DNA from: Gonium pectorale
Taxonomy: Eukaryota; Chlorophyta; Chlorophyceae; Chlamydomonadales; Volvocaceae
Direction: 5' to 3'
Length of the DNA stretch: 64,000 nucleotides
Assembly (NCBI GenBank): GCA_001584585.1
Contig: LSYV01000018.1
Location: forward strand, 1,140,301 to 1,204,300
The first letter of the stretch is position 1. Every line of letters begins with the position of its first letter. The notes below the pieces were generated by a model. The model searched no databases. It was given only the letters and a program-made list of their open reading frames with translations, and was not told where the DNA came from. The translations under genes were made by a program, and so were the position numbers. Shown here piece by piece: positions 25,701 through 37,700 of this stretch.

Positions 25701-28700
25701 GAAGCGAGGAGGGCCAGCTGCGGCGGGGCTAGCGACGCGGGCCTTGGGTCGGCTGTGGCTGTGGATCCGGCCTCCTTGATGGGGAGCTCGCCAGGCGGCC
25801 TGAGCGGACGACGGAGTGAGGACCTGAGCGTGCGGCAACGGGTGAGAAGGGAAGGGATCTAGGGCCGGATTTTGTTGGCGAGAGAATGGCTTTGTGCTGA
25901 GTGTCAGGCTGGGTTTGGACCATCTGTGCTCTGAGCGATTCCTGCTATCCTTTAGTCCCTCCCCGCGTGTTTGAGATGTGCGGGGCCCACATCATGAGTG
26001 TTTGGTGTGTGCCCCCTGCAGCTGGAGGTGGCAGAGGCGGCAGCCCGCACCGCCGAGTCCGAGCTCCGCGTGCTGTCCAACCTGGCGGACTCGCTGCGGG
26101 CGGAACTGCGTGAGGCGGCGGAGTCCTACGAGGCGCTGCGTGTCAGCACCGTACCCAAGGTGCGGTCACTGAATGAATTGCCCAACATGCTGGCTAGGTC
26201 GGAAGGGGGCTTGGGGTATGCGAGCAGACGACGCGCGCCGACTATCCGTTGCGGCCCCCCGCCCGAACTTCACCACAAGCCCTTTCTATCGCGGCTTCCA
26301 GCCCTGAGCGATTCTGTCTTGCCGCTTGTTATCCAATGCAGGAGGCTGTCGCCGCTCTGGAGGCTTCCTACCAGTCTCAGCTCGAGTCGCTGCAGGCCAG
26401 CCTGGGCAAGGCGGCCGACAAGCAGGCGCGCCAGTTCACAGCCCTTGAGGACGAGCACAACGAGGCGCTTGTGGCGGTGCAGGCGCGCCAGGCAGCGGCC
26501 GTGGCGGCCGCGTGTGAGGCGGCGGAGGCGCGAGCAGCGGCAGCGGAGGCGCAGTTGACGGACGCCCGGGCAGCGGTGGCGGCGGCTGAGGAGCGCGCGG
26601 CGGCTGCCACCGCAGGGGAGGCTGAGGCGCGGAAGCTGGCGGAGGACATCGAGCGAGGCTGGGGCGAGCGCGTCGACCGGTGAGCCAGGATGCCATTGCA
26701 CGAGGGTTGCCACCTGGGGTGTATTCCGTGCTGTTCAACCCTTGACGCACCCCCAAGAGACCGTTGTCCCGCGCGTCCGCCCCCACCCCGTGCGGGCTTT
26801 GATTGGTTTCGCCTCCGGTGCATGAAGTCACCCAAACGCGGATTGCACTTTTCGCCTCATGCCGGGCCAACACAGGCTCCAAAAGATTAACAAGAAGCGG
26901 GCTGCGGAGCTGGATGAGGCACGCGCGGAGAGCTCGGGCCTGGCCACCAAGGTCGCTTATTTGACGGAGCAGATGCAGGAGCTGGAGGGACAGCTGGCGG
27001 ATGCGCGCAGGTGGAGCCGGGTCAGGGCCGAGAGGAGCTCCAGGTTACCGGCCGAGCAGAAGTTATAGTCCTTTATGATTCCCCTTCCAAGAATTGCTTT
27101 GAAAAGATTCCCTGTCTTTGTACTTGCCCACCCGGGCCCTGGTTGGGGTATCACTTGGCTCGCAGCTTCTCACCGGCACATGTGGCAACACCCCACAGGC
27201 TGCTGCAGGCGGAGCAGGCTCGGTGTGCCGACCTGCTGCAGCGGACAAACTCTCTGGCGGCGGCTGGGGACAGCGCGGGTGCGCAGGCGGCAGAGCTGCG
27301 CACGCTCGTGGCGGCGACAGAGGCGGCGCGCGCTGAAGCTGAGCAGCGGGCGGCCGCAGCGGAGGCTCGCGCAACGGAGGCGACCACTCGACTTGCAGCG
27401 TCTGAGGCGGACCGCTTCAAGTTGGCGGACCAGGTACGGAGGACGCGAGTGCTTACATTGTTGACCGTGGGGGGCAGTTCAGCGGCCCTTCAGCGGTGCA
27501 CCTGGCTGGGTCCCCGTGTAGGTCCATCTGTAGTGTCACTCCCTTGATGCCGGTGCCTGTGCAGCTGGTGCAGCTGCATACGCTGCGGGAGGAGCGCGCC
27601 TCGGCGCTGGCGGCGCTGGCTGAGGCGCGCGAGCAGCTGGCGGCGTCGGAGTCACTGCGCTCTCGCTGCGAGGCCGCGGAGACGGCGCGTGACCGCGCGT
27701 CGGCGGAGCTGGGGCGAGTGAGCGCGATGATGGGCAACCTGGAGGCTCGTCTGCAGCAGGTGGGCACCGCGTGGTCTGCACCGGGGGGGGGGTTACCTCG
27801 TGGATGGTCGCCGGTAACACCCGTTGCCCTCGCAAGCTCGCAGGTGTCCCAGCAGCATCGTTGTCGTGTGGTGCCAGGCTTGCGAATCATCATGTGCACT
27901 GCGGCCCACAGCGGCGTCCAAATGAGGTCACAACTACGCTTCTGTAGTTGTGACCTGATTTGCTGAACTTCTTACGCTGACGTCAGTGCAGGCCGCGTTG
28001 ACTTCCTGGCCCCTGTGCGGCTCCGCTCCTGACGGTAGTTGCTCCGTCATCTCCACGGTGTCGCGTCAACCTTGGCCCCCAGGTGGAAGATGAGAATGAG
28101 GCGCTGGTATCGGAGCTGGACGAGGAACGCCGCCGCGGCGCTGTGCGGGCCCGTGCCCGGCCCACTGACGTGGAGGCGGAAGCAGACCCTGCCGCGGTCA
28201 GGTGCGTGCGTGCGTGCGTGGTGGGCACCCGGAATGTTGAACTGTAAGGAGCTATGAGTCCATGAGGCGTGCGCTCGCCTGCAGGGTCTGGCAGCTGAAA
28301 CCAACGCACATATCAGACCTCTTCTGCTCCCTTGACCAACACCCCCCACCCTCTGGATGGTGTGATTCATCACTTTGATTGTCGAGGATAAGGACTGTGG
28401 GCAGGCGAACGAGCCCCGAGTGTCTTGCATGTCGTATGAATGTCTCCCACCATTCTTGCGGCTCTGGCCTCAGGCCCCCTGAGAACCCGGTTCAAAACGC
28501 TCCCGCCGCGGCCGCCCCGCGCGCGGGCAGCATGTCAGCGACGGAGGTCGAGCTGGTCCGGCTCCACGCCGAGGCGGCTCAGGCGCGGTCCCGCGCTGAG
28601 GCGGCGGAGACCGAGGCTGCAGCAGCAGTGGCGGCGCTTGAGGCGGCGCAGCGGCATGCGGAGGAGCGGCGGGCGGCCGCGTACGCTGAAGCTCGGGCTG

Positions 28701-30818
28701 AGGTCGCAAAGCGGCTAGAGGAGTCGGTGAGTCGTGGGTGCATGCGAGGCGTAAGATCCATGCACATGAATTTGTGGGTGCCAGCGTTAGCCTCCCGTTG
28801 AATCCGTATGCTGGATGCGCAGCAGCTGGCTCTCATGATCACGAAAACCGGTGTCACCGCCTGCTTGTGGCCTCCCTGTCGAGCACAGGAGGCTGTCCGT
28901 GGCCGGCTGGAGGCGCGCACGGAGCTGCTGGAGGGCGAGCTGCAGGTGGCCCGCGAGCAGCTGCAGAGCGCGGAGATGGCCGCAGCAGAGGTGCAGGTGC
29001 GACGGGGGCTCCTGGCCAGTGGCTATGTGCGGTCTGTCTGTTGTTCGGGAAGGCGTTTCGTACGTGCGGATCAGCCCCTGGCCTCGCCTTTCCTAGGGCT
29101 GCCTGGCAGCCCACCATATGACGCGGAGTCGCTCAAATTGTTTGGCCGCCCCCGCGGAGCTCGTTTTGGGCAACTTCAGCTCTAGATCCGACTCGGTACT
29201 GACCCGAGTTTCCATCGTTCCGGCAGAGCCTGGTCTTAAGTGTTTGCAATTTTTTCCACAGCGCTGCCGGGATAAGGGATTCAATCCTCCTACCGGCTTA
29301 TTCTTACCTTGCGATGCCCCATGTCCATTCTCCGCCCTTCTGCCTCCCCCCCCCTACTACACACACAGGACGAGTTACAGCGGCTTCGAGACAAGAGCCG
29401 CGCCCTTTTGGAGGAGCGTGAGGCGGAGGCTGACGGTCTGCGGGCGCAGCTCCGCCAGGCGCGGGCTGCCGCGTCCACCGGCACCGCGATGCGCACCGCC
29501 GCCAGCAGCAGCACCTCCTCCCTGCCCGGGGTAGCGGCGGCTGCGGGGGCGCCGGGTGCAGGCGTGGACGCTGAGGGCGCCGCTCCGTCAGGGTCAGCAG
29601 ACACGGAGGCAATGGCAGCGCTGCGGTCGCAGATTGCGGCGCTCCAGCAAGAGCTCGGGGAGTACAAGTGAGTTGTGGCGCTCTGCTGTATGGGGTTGAC
29701 GTCGGTTGCGTCGCCTGTGTGCGGCCTAGTGAGGTTCACGGATCCATATGAAATCTCGTGGAGGACCTCCATGAAGGCTGTGGCAAGCATTCGTTGCCGA
29801 CAGCACTGCCGAGTCCATATCTCATGATGGTGATTCCACGTGTCCTCTCGTGAGGCTGCATGCGCCTAGCGGTTCCCGAAGGGTCAAGGGAAGCATCCTG
29901 GACCACATCGGGAAGGGAGCATAGCCCACCCGGACTTGGTGATCCTCGTCACCCGTTTGCGCCCTTGCGGCCCTTCACCGTAGCGCAAACCCTGTGCCGA
30001 TCCACGTGCAGGCGTGCGTACGAGGACGCCGAGACGACCCACACGCTGCGCGACACCGCCCAGGCGGCCCTGCGGGAGGAGCTGGCCCGCCTGCAGGCGC
30101 AGCTGCAGCTGAGTAGCTCGGATGTGCAGGTGGGCGGGCTGCGGGTGGGCGGTTGGGATGGGGCGACATGGCGCGGTAAGGAGCCGGTAAGTGGCATGTT
30201 GTTACGTCTGCCGAAATATGCTGCCCTGAAAGTAAATATCAGACCCTTGCGTTGTCAGCCAGCCAAGTCCTGTGGACACCGGACACGAGAAACCCGGAGA
30301 ATACCGTGTAGGTTTTTGCCAGCACCTTGCTCTCTCTTTTCGCCTCCGCTACTGATGGTGCTCTCAGTTGCATCTAGCCTCGTCCTCCGCATCCTCCTAT
30401 GAATCTGCCTACCCCGCAGTACCTCCGCGCCGCCATTATTAGCTTCTTCGGCAGCGGCACGCTCCCCGTGGAGGGCCCGGTGCTGCCCGTGCTGTCGCGC
30501 CTGTTGCGCTTCACGCCCACTGAGCTCACCTCCATTATGGAGCATTCACACCGGGCCAAGCGCGGCGCCGGAACGGCCAGCGGTGCCGGCGGCACGGCCG
30601 GCGGCGCCGCAGCCACCAGCGGTCCCTCGGGGCTACTCGCAATGGTCACATCGGCCGTCAGCGGCCGGAGCGGCCAGGCGTCGGGAGGGTCAGGGTTTGG
30701 CGGCTTTGGTGGGTTTGGAGGAGGCGGCCCGGCCGCATCAACGCAGTCGCAGCAGTCGCCTGGCTTTCCGCGCCGGTCGGGCCAGGCGGGGCTTCCGTCT
30801 CCTTACGGAGCGCGATGA
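19703..30818 (+). CDS. giant coiled-coil golgin with GRIP-like C-terminus
   Basis: Twenty in-phase exons: 19703-19844, 20006-20109, 20300-20359, 20496-20645, 20877-22281, 22486-22667, 22927-23031, 23188-24408, 24684-25841, 26022-26159, 26342-26679, 26876-27010, 27199-27433, 27565-27759, 28083-28201, 28474-28726, 28889-28996, 29369-29667, 30012-30129, 30420-30818; 2,287 residues. Nearly all is heptad-rich coiled coil high in Ala, Glu, Gln and Leu. The last exon begins YLRAAIISFF and continues LPVLSRLLRFTPTE, which matches the GRIP-domain pattern (YLKN...F...LLPVIxxLLxFSPEE) that binds Arl1 on the trans-Golgi. A Gly/Ser-rich tail follows. A Trp/acidic patch lies at 23788-23846. Probable role: tethering vesicles at the Golgi. 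The short exon 2 is the least certain. Alternatives are another coiled-coil scaffold such as a GRAB-type golgin. Confidence 0.85.
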
Positions 30819-31063
30819 GCTGACCCGACCTGCCATGAACTTCAGAGAATGAGGCTTGATGTCGCGGGGCGTTGCGGCGCTCACTGTTACTCGGGTTTCT
30901 CTTTCTGCAGCAAATTGTGAACACTTACATTGCCTCGTGTACACGGCTCAGCATGAGAGGCGGTTGCTTTTGAGAAAATCATTTCACCCGCTGGAGGTTG
31001 ATCATCATAAGGCCTTAGGCACCGTGCAGTTTCGTATTCGAGAGTGGGTAGCTGTGCGTGCAT

Positions 31064-31068
31064 TGTAA
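31064..31068 (+). promoter_or_regulatory. TGTAA polyadenylation signal of the golgin gene
   Basis: TGTAA about 245 bases past the golgin stop codon at 30816-30818, in the transcript direction. Confidence 0.7.
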
Positions 31069-31544
31069 GGCATCGTGCATGTCCTGAAGGCACGGGCGTG
31101 CATCCACACGGGATCACGGCTGTATAGTGACCGGATGCATGCAGTTCGGGGGACGGCGCTCCTTTTGCCGTTCTGGTTGTAGTCGGCTCTGCGTAGCAAG
31201 CTCCCCATTCCTGCCATGCAGCGACTCGAGGTCGTGTGCTGGGAAGCCATATAGCCGCTGGTAGTGAATTACAGTATCGTTTCATCTATGTACGGATGAA
31301 TAATTTTGGGCGGTACAGCGTCAGCTAGCGCGCAGCCGACTGGCCTGGGATTTTAGGGCAGCTGCAGAGGGCTGCCGTATACGTGGTGTAGTGCACGCTG
31401 CATGGTCAGGGGTCCCGCGTCGGCCCTCGCGAAGAAGGGCCCTCGTGAGGGGCGCGCTCGGAGTGATGGAATGCTTGGTATGCGTACGTGCCTCGGAAGC
31501 TCTGCATCGACCTCCCAAACGTCAGCCGACAACAGAGGGGGTGG

Positions 31545-31549
31545 TTACA
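31545..31549 (-). promoter_or_regulatory. TGTAA polyadenylation signal of the GATA-like gene
   Basis: TTACA on the plus strand reads TGTAA in the direction of the minus-strand gene, about 200 bases past its TAG at 31747-31745. A second candidate is at 31269-31273. Confidence 0.6.
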
Positions 31550-31744
31550 GTTAGGGATTTGTGTCAGAGGAGCTACTACAACAAATGCTTCTCGCAGTAT
31601 CCCACTTTGGTATATTTCGAAGCGAATGTTAGTCGTCCCACGGCCTAGCCGCCTGAGCTGTTCGCTGCTGTACAAGGCCCTGAAGGCGCGGCGGCACTGC
31701 AGGTCCGCCATCCGCCAGGTCAGCACCATCGTCCTCCGTGAAGC

Positions 31745-34700
31745 CTACGCGCTGCCGCCCCACCCCACCACCTTGACGGGCAGCACCAGTACCTCCTCCA
31801 CATCGCTAGCTTCCGCCTCGGCCTCCTCGGCCTCCGAAAACCAACCCTTTTCTGCGCCTGACCTCCCCGCATCCGATGTGGACATAGGCTCGGCTCCTGG
31901 CGCTCCTTCCCTCCCCACCGTCTCCTCCCCACGTGCCACCGCATGCATCGCCTCTGCCAGCTCCTCTGCCACCCGCTCCGCGCTGTCCAACGGATAACCA
32001 ACCCCGTCGCAGCGTGCTGCCACAGCGGGCTCGCCCCCACAGCCCTGCTCCAGGTGCACAGGCCGCGCTTCCAGGCGCCAAGGCGACGCCGGTAGCCCGC
32101 AGCCACTGCTTTCGGCGGAACCGAAAGCAATATGTCCAATGCAGTACTTTGCCGCCGCGCAGTACTGCCCTGCTCCGTACTGGGCCGCCTGCCGCGCGCG
32201 GCCGCCGTTCTCGTCCCCAGTGTGACGCGAAGCAGGGGCAGCTGTGTACGGCCGGTGCAAGCCGTACGCTTCCACATCACCGCGCACGGGTCCGCGGCCC
32301 CATCCCTGCCATCCCCCTGCCCCAGCGAGCAGCAGGTGCCGGCGCGTGGAAGCGCGACGTGGGCGCTCCTGCAGCAGCACCAGCCCCGGCACGCAAGCCC
32401 ACAGCACGCTGCCGATGCCCGTGTCGTCGCAGCCGCCGACATGTCCGCTGCACCGGCGTGCGCCAGCGCCACCCCCACCGCCGCCTTCGCCCCTGATGCC
32501 GCCCGGAGCTGCCGTACAGGAAGTGTACGGGTGGCCCGTCGCAGCGGCGCCGGGGCGCGTCGGCGTCTGCAACTCGTAAGGCGCGGTGTGGTAACGGCCC
32601 ACCCCCGCCCCCGGCCCCGGGTCGCCCTGACGCACCCAGCGCGGTTCGGGCGGTCCTCCTCCGCCCGCCACCGCCCCCGGCCCCGCCCCGGCCGCCACGC
32701 CGCCGCCATGGGCCTGGCCCGCGGCTGTTGCGGCGAGCCCGGCGCGGGCGGCTCGCTGCAACAGCTGCCTCTCCAGCACGTCCTGACAGCGCCAGCGACT
32801 TCCGGCGTGAGGCCCGAGCGGGCCGCGCAGGGGCTGACGTGGCTGCGGCGGCCGTGGCTGCCTGAGGACTTGCTGCTGTTGTTGCTGACCCGCTGAGTGC
32901 TGTAGCTGCCACCCTAGTGCAACACCACCGCCAGCGCGCGCCCAGCCGGCCCCCGCGCCAGGTCCGTCGCCCCCGCGCGGTGCGCCTTCCACCGGCGCTA
33001 CTCCGCCTTTGCCGCCGCTTTCGCCGTCATTGCGACATTCAGGCGCCGGGCGGCGTGTGCAGTCGGCGCCTGGGACACGGAGAGCCATGGGCGTCGAGGG
33101 CGGGGCTGTCGCCGTGGCTGCTGCCCGCGCGTTGTCAGCGGCAGCCTGGCCTCCGCCACCGCCACCACCGTCGCCATTGATCCCATTCCGGGTACCACCT
33201 CGCCTCGCCTGCTGGCGCTCGCTAGCAGGCCTTGAACCGCGATCGTCGGCGCCGCCGTCAGGGTGGTGCCGGACCACCAGCCACTCCACAGCCTCGACGC
33301 TGCGCAGGTGACTGGTGGTTGCCGGCGGTGATGGGTGGGACGGCACCGCCCGGCCCGGTGAGGCCGTCATCGTGTGCACGGGGTATGACACCGGCACCCG
33401 TTGCGCTGTAGCTGCCGGTGGTGCTGGTGCTGGTGCCGGCGGCGCGAGCCCCGAATGCGCCGGCGGCTGCTGCGGCAGCGCCGACGAGAGGGCCGGGGAT
33501 GGCACCGCCGGCCACACCCCGCCGGGGCTCGGCGTGTTTGTGTGCGGTGACCTCTGCGGCGACGGTGCGTCACCGGTGGACGGGGGCGGCGCCGGGACTG
33601 GGTCGCCGGGAGACGCCAGGCGCAGGGCCAAGTGGAGTGGCGCGTTGCCGACGCGGCGCGCCAGGCGGAGCGAGGAGCTGAGAATGTGCTCAAGGCTGCG
33701 GTGGGCGGCGGTAACGGCCGTGGCTCGTCGGTGACCGTCGCCCAGTAGCCCGTGAGCACCAATTCCAGGGGCTTGTCCGTTATTCGGCGTGCCACCCATC
33801 GCCTGCTGCACTGCGCCTTGCAATGCCGCAGGCAGCGGCCGTGGTCGCGGTGGGGGCGGCGAGCGCGAGGGTGTGCAGTGCGGCGGCAGTGAAGCGACGA
33901 TGGCCTCGGGAAGCCCCAGGAGGTTCCGCGCCAGATCTGAGGCTAGGAGCTCCACATCCGGCCCTTCCTCCTCCCCCTCGGACGACAACGACGACGACGG
34001 CGGGGCGTCTTCATCGTCATAGCTCGCGACCGGCGTCAACGGTGACCTTGGCGCTGCCGCCGCCGCCGACGGCTCCCAGGTACGCACCTGAGGAGCGGGA
34101 GGGTGCGGAAGGGGGGGACGTTACCGGCTACGGTGTGCCGCACAGGGTCCCAGCAACTTGGTTGTGATTGTGTGAGCGAGCTTGAGGATCAGGCATGGGC
34201 AAGGAGCAGCCCTCCCTGTGACCCTGCAGCACGGGCAGCTACCAGGTCATTGCCCGCTTCAAATGCCAATAATGATCCCATTCCTGCAGGATGTGCAGTT
34301 CCCATGCAGCTGCCAGCAGTGGTGCCCCCGGCCGCACCTGCAGCCAGCGCAGGATGGCATCTGCCAGCAGCCGGGACTGCGGGGAACGGCAGGGCGGGGA
34401 GGGCAGGGAGGGAGAGAGAGGGCATCGAAGTAGGCTGGGTACCACACGAATACAGCGTGACGGAGATGGCCCGCAGCGAACAGGACGGCATGCAGCGGGT
34501 CTGGCAGTACGGCAAAAGGGAACCGTACGAACAGCGAGTGCATGCTCCGGCTCCAAATTTGTTGTCATCGCCCCCGAAGCTTTAAAGGCGCACCCGCAAC
34601 TGCCGGTCGCCTCCACAGATGCGCTCGTACGCTGCGCGCGCAGCGGCGGACGGCCGCGGCGCCGGGTGCTGCTGCTGCGGCTGCGGGGTTGCCTCCATGA

Positions 34701-37700
34701 GGCGCACCCCAAAGCGGTCCTCCAGAACCACCAGCTCCTGTGGTGTGTTGGGCGTGAGGAGTGCGGGGATGCAACAGGGTGGCCAGCAGCAGCTGCATGC
34801 GACGGTAGCTGCGTACGACGGTGCCAACGGCGCATTACGCAGCTGCACCAAATACGGGTGTGGTGGCCGCCAGCGTCGGGCCGCACCTACAAAATGGATC
34901 CAGACCGCCCGCCCCAAAGTCACGCGCAACCCACGCTCTGCCCACCATCAATGCACGTACCGCGTCACGGGTGATGCTGGGCTCGGGCAGCCCCATCATA
35001 TACAGCGCTGTTGGCAATCTGCGTCGCTCAACGCTTTCGCCCGCCAGCGGCACTAAGCGCAGCGATGTGCGCACTGCGCCCAACTGCGCCCAACTACACT
35101 GCACTGTCACGCAGCCGGTCCCTCACCTCTGCGACCTCGGACACCTTCGCCCCCAGCGCCTCCACCTCGGCCGCCAACTCGGTGATGACCTGCGGGTCAG
35201 CGCCCTCGGGAAGCCGCCACACGCCTGCACCCCCTGCACCCCCTGCAGCATCCGGCCCGGTGTGCGGGCGCCCCCAGCGACTCTGCCAGCTAGGATCCCG
35301 GGCTAGAGGCACCAGCCGGAACCGTGATGGCGGCTGCGGCGGTGCCTTTGCAGCGACGACGCCGGTCCCGGAGAGCCGTGGCCGCTGCCGCGGACGCGGC
35401 GCGACAGGTGTCGGAGCGGTCACTGTGGGCCCTCCAGCTCGCCAGTGGCAACCCGGCCCCGTGCCGCCCGCCATAGGTCGACGCACCGCAACGGGAAGGG
35501 CGTCTGCTCGACCAGTCTCTATCTGATCCAGTCGCCGCGGCTGCGGGGGCGCCGTCGCTGCCGTCACCACGGGCGCGGGTGCTACCGCAGAGCCGACAGC
35601 GTCCGTGACCGCCCCCCGGACCACCCCCTGGATGTCCGTGGCGCCGGGGTCTGGAGCAGTGGCTGCGGTGGTGGCTGCAGTGCTGGCATGACAGCCGTTT
35701 CCTGCGGGTGGCACCCAGGTGGTGCCGAGGGGCGCCGCCGAGGGGGGCCGCATCACGCTGGCGATGATCCCGGGGCTCCGCTGCCTAGCGCCCACCCCAC
35801 GTCCGACCGGCACCCGTAACTCGTCCACATGCGCTAAAAGAGTCGGAGCCGCGGGGACCGTGGCAGCCTCCTGCGCCCGGGGCTCGGCACCTTGAGGACC
35901 CGTGAGAGCGCCACCATCCGTGTCGACCCAAGCGACGGCTGCAAAACCGCTCCTGTGTCCATCTGTGCCGCCACCCTCATTGGCGTCGCCGCAACGACTG
36001 TCACCACCGCCATGACCGCCGCGATCGCCACCGTCACCGCCATGACCGCCGCGATCGCCGCCACCACCACCACCGCCAGCGCTGCCTTCATCGACGCCCG
36101 CGTGCTGTGGGATGAATGCACCGGAGGGGCCCTGCGTGAGCCTACGGGAACCCTCCAGGGTGGCTGCCGGGGATGCGGCACGCAGCCGCTGTCGCTTGGC
36201 TAGCCGGGCACCGGCGGAGTCGCCCTCAACGTAACATGCTCCACCAAAGGGGCCGGCAGGGGCAACCGCATCCGAGGGGTGCAGAGCAGGGTGGTCCACA
36301 TGCGTTGCTGTCGGAGCTGTGCTGGCCACACGGTGCCGCTTGAGGCGCCGGGGGTCAGGGTAGGTCTCCGCCATGACGGGGGCCCCTGCGACGCCACCGA
36401 CGCCGAGAGCGGCGGCAGCCGCCAGGGTGGCTGCGGGGTTCTGCAGTGGAGTGGTTGCGGCGTCAGCGTCAGCGGGCCGGGCGACAGCAGCACTGGTGGC
36501 GGCATCCGGCTTCACAGCGGAGGCGCGGCCGGCTGCGGCGCGCTCAGGAGCTGCCGGGCTTGCGGCGGATGCAGCGGACAGCTGGACAGCGGCGGCGACG
36601 GTGGTTGCGGCTGTGGCTGCGGCGCCCGCATGGTTGCCGGCGGTCGGGGGGGCGACGGCGCCGGGCTTACCGCCGGCCGCCGCGTCAACCGCGAAAGGCC
36701 CCTGAGCTACGGCCCCGTCAGCCTCGGCATCAGCTGCGCCGCCGACGGCTGCTCCCGCTGTCGTTGCATGCGCCCCGCCTGTGTCCTCCGCCGAGGGCCT
36801 GGGGCTGTACGTCTTCCAATACATAAACTTGTCGTAACACCTGCGCGGGGGCCCAAGCGGAGGTCGGTGTGGGCGCTGTGACTGCACTGCCCACGTGGGC
36901 TCCTTTGCCAGCGATCCATCGGCGGTGCGGACAGGTATGCGCAACAGTGCCAGCGGCGGCTCAGCTTGCTGCCTTAGCCCTCTCCAGCCCGCAAGCCCTG
37001 GCTGTAGCCCCAAATCTGGGTTCCCATCTGCCTGCTGACTGACCGCCCCTGCCGCAGATTGCGCAACCTGCAACTGTGACCCCGACCCCAACCCCCACCC
37101 CCCAGCCACCGCAACGCAGTCCACAAGGACCACACGCCCCCGCCCCCGCGCCCGCGCACCTCCTGCACGTCCACAGCCGCGTCTCCAGCTTGTGCACGCG
37201 CCAGCCGTACGCCGATGACGCTGCCCCGCACTCCGCACAGCGCCGGCTGCCGGCGATGCCACCGCACCCGATATGCACCGCGCTGCCGCCGCCGCCGCTG
37301 CCGCCCGCTGACGGCAAGGCATCGCGGACGGCCCTGGCACTGGGGCTGGGGCTGGGGCTGGGGCCTCCGCTGCCGCCAGCCATGACGCAACCGTCCCCAG
37401 CTCCCACGGCCCCTGGCGACGGCCTGTACTCCCCCTGAGCAGCCTCGATCCTAAATCGTACCGCAAGACCCGAGGCCGCCCTGGCCGCTGCGCCCGTGGC
37501 AGGCACCAGTGGCTCTCCGCCGGCCGCCTCTGCCTTCCAGTCCGCATCCTGGTCATCGGGTGGGGGCGGCTGCTGACCAGGCACCTGCATTCGGCGCCGC
37601 TTCACGGGCCTTGCGTCGTGCCCGGCTGCAGCGTCAGCCCCCGCGGCCTCGACAGTGGTTGCCGCAGCCACCAGCGGCGCCTTCTGCCGGATTCCTGCTG

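Larger units (their letters stand above)
30819..31744. other. convergent 3' region between golgin and GATA-like genes
   Basis: Contains the golgin poly(A) signal (31064) and a minus-strand signal (31545) for the opposite gene. I see no additional exon. Confidence 0.65.
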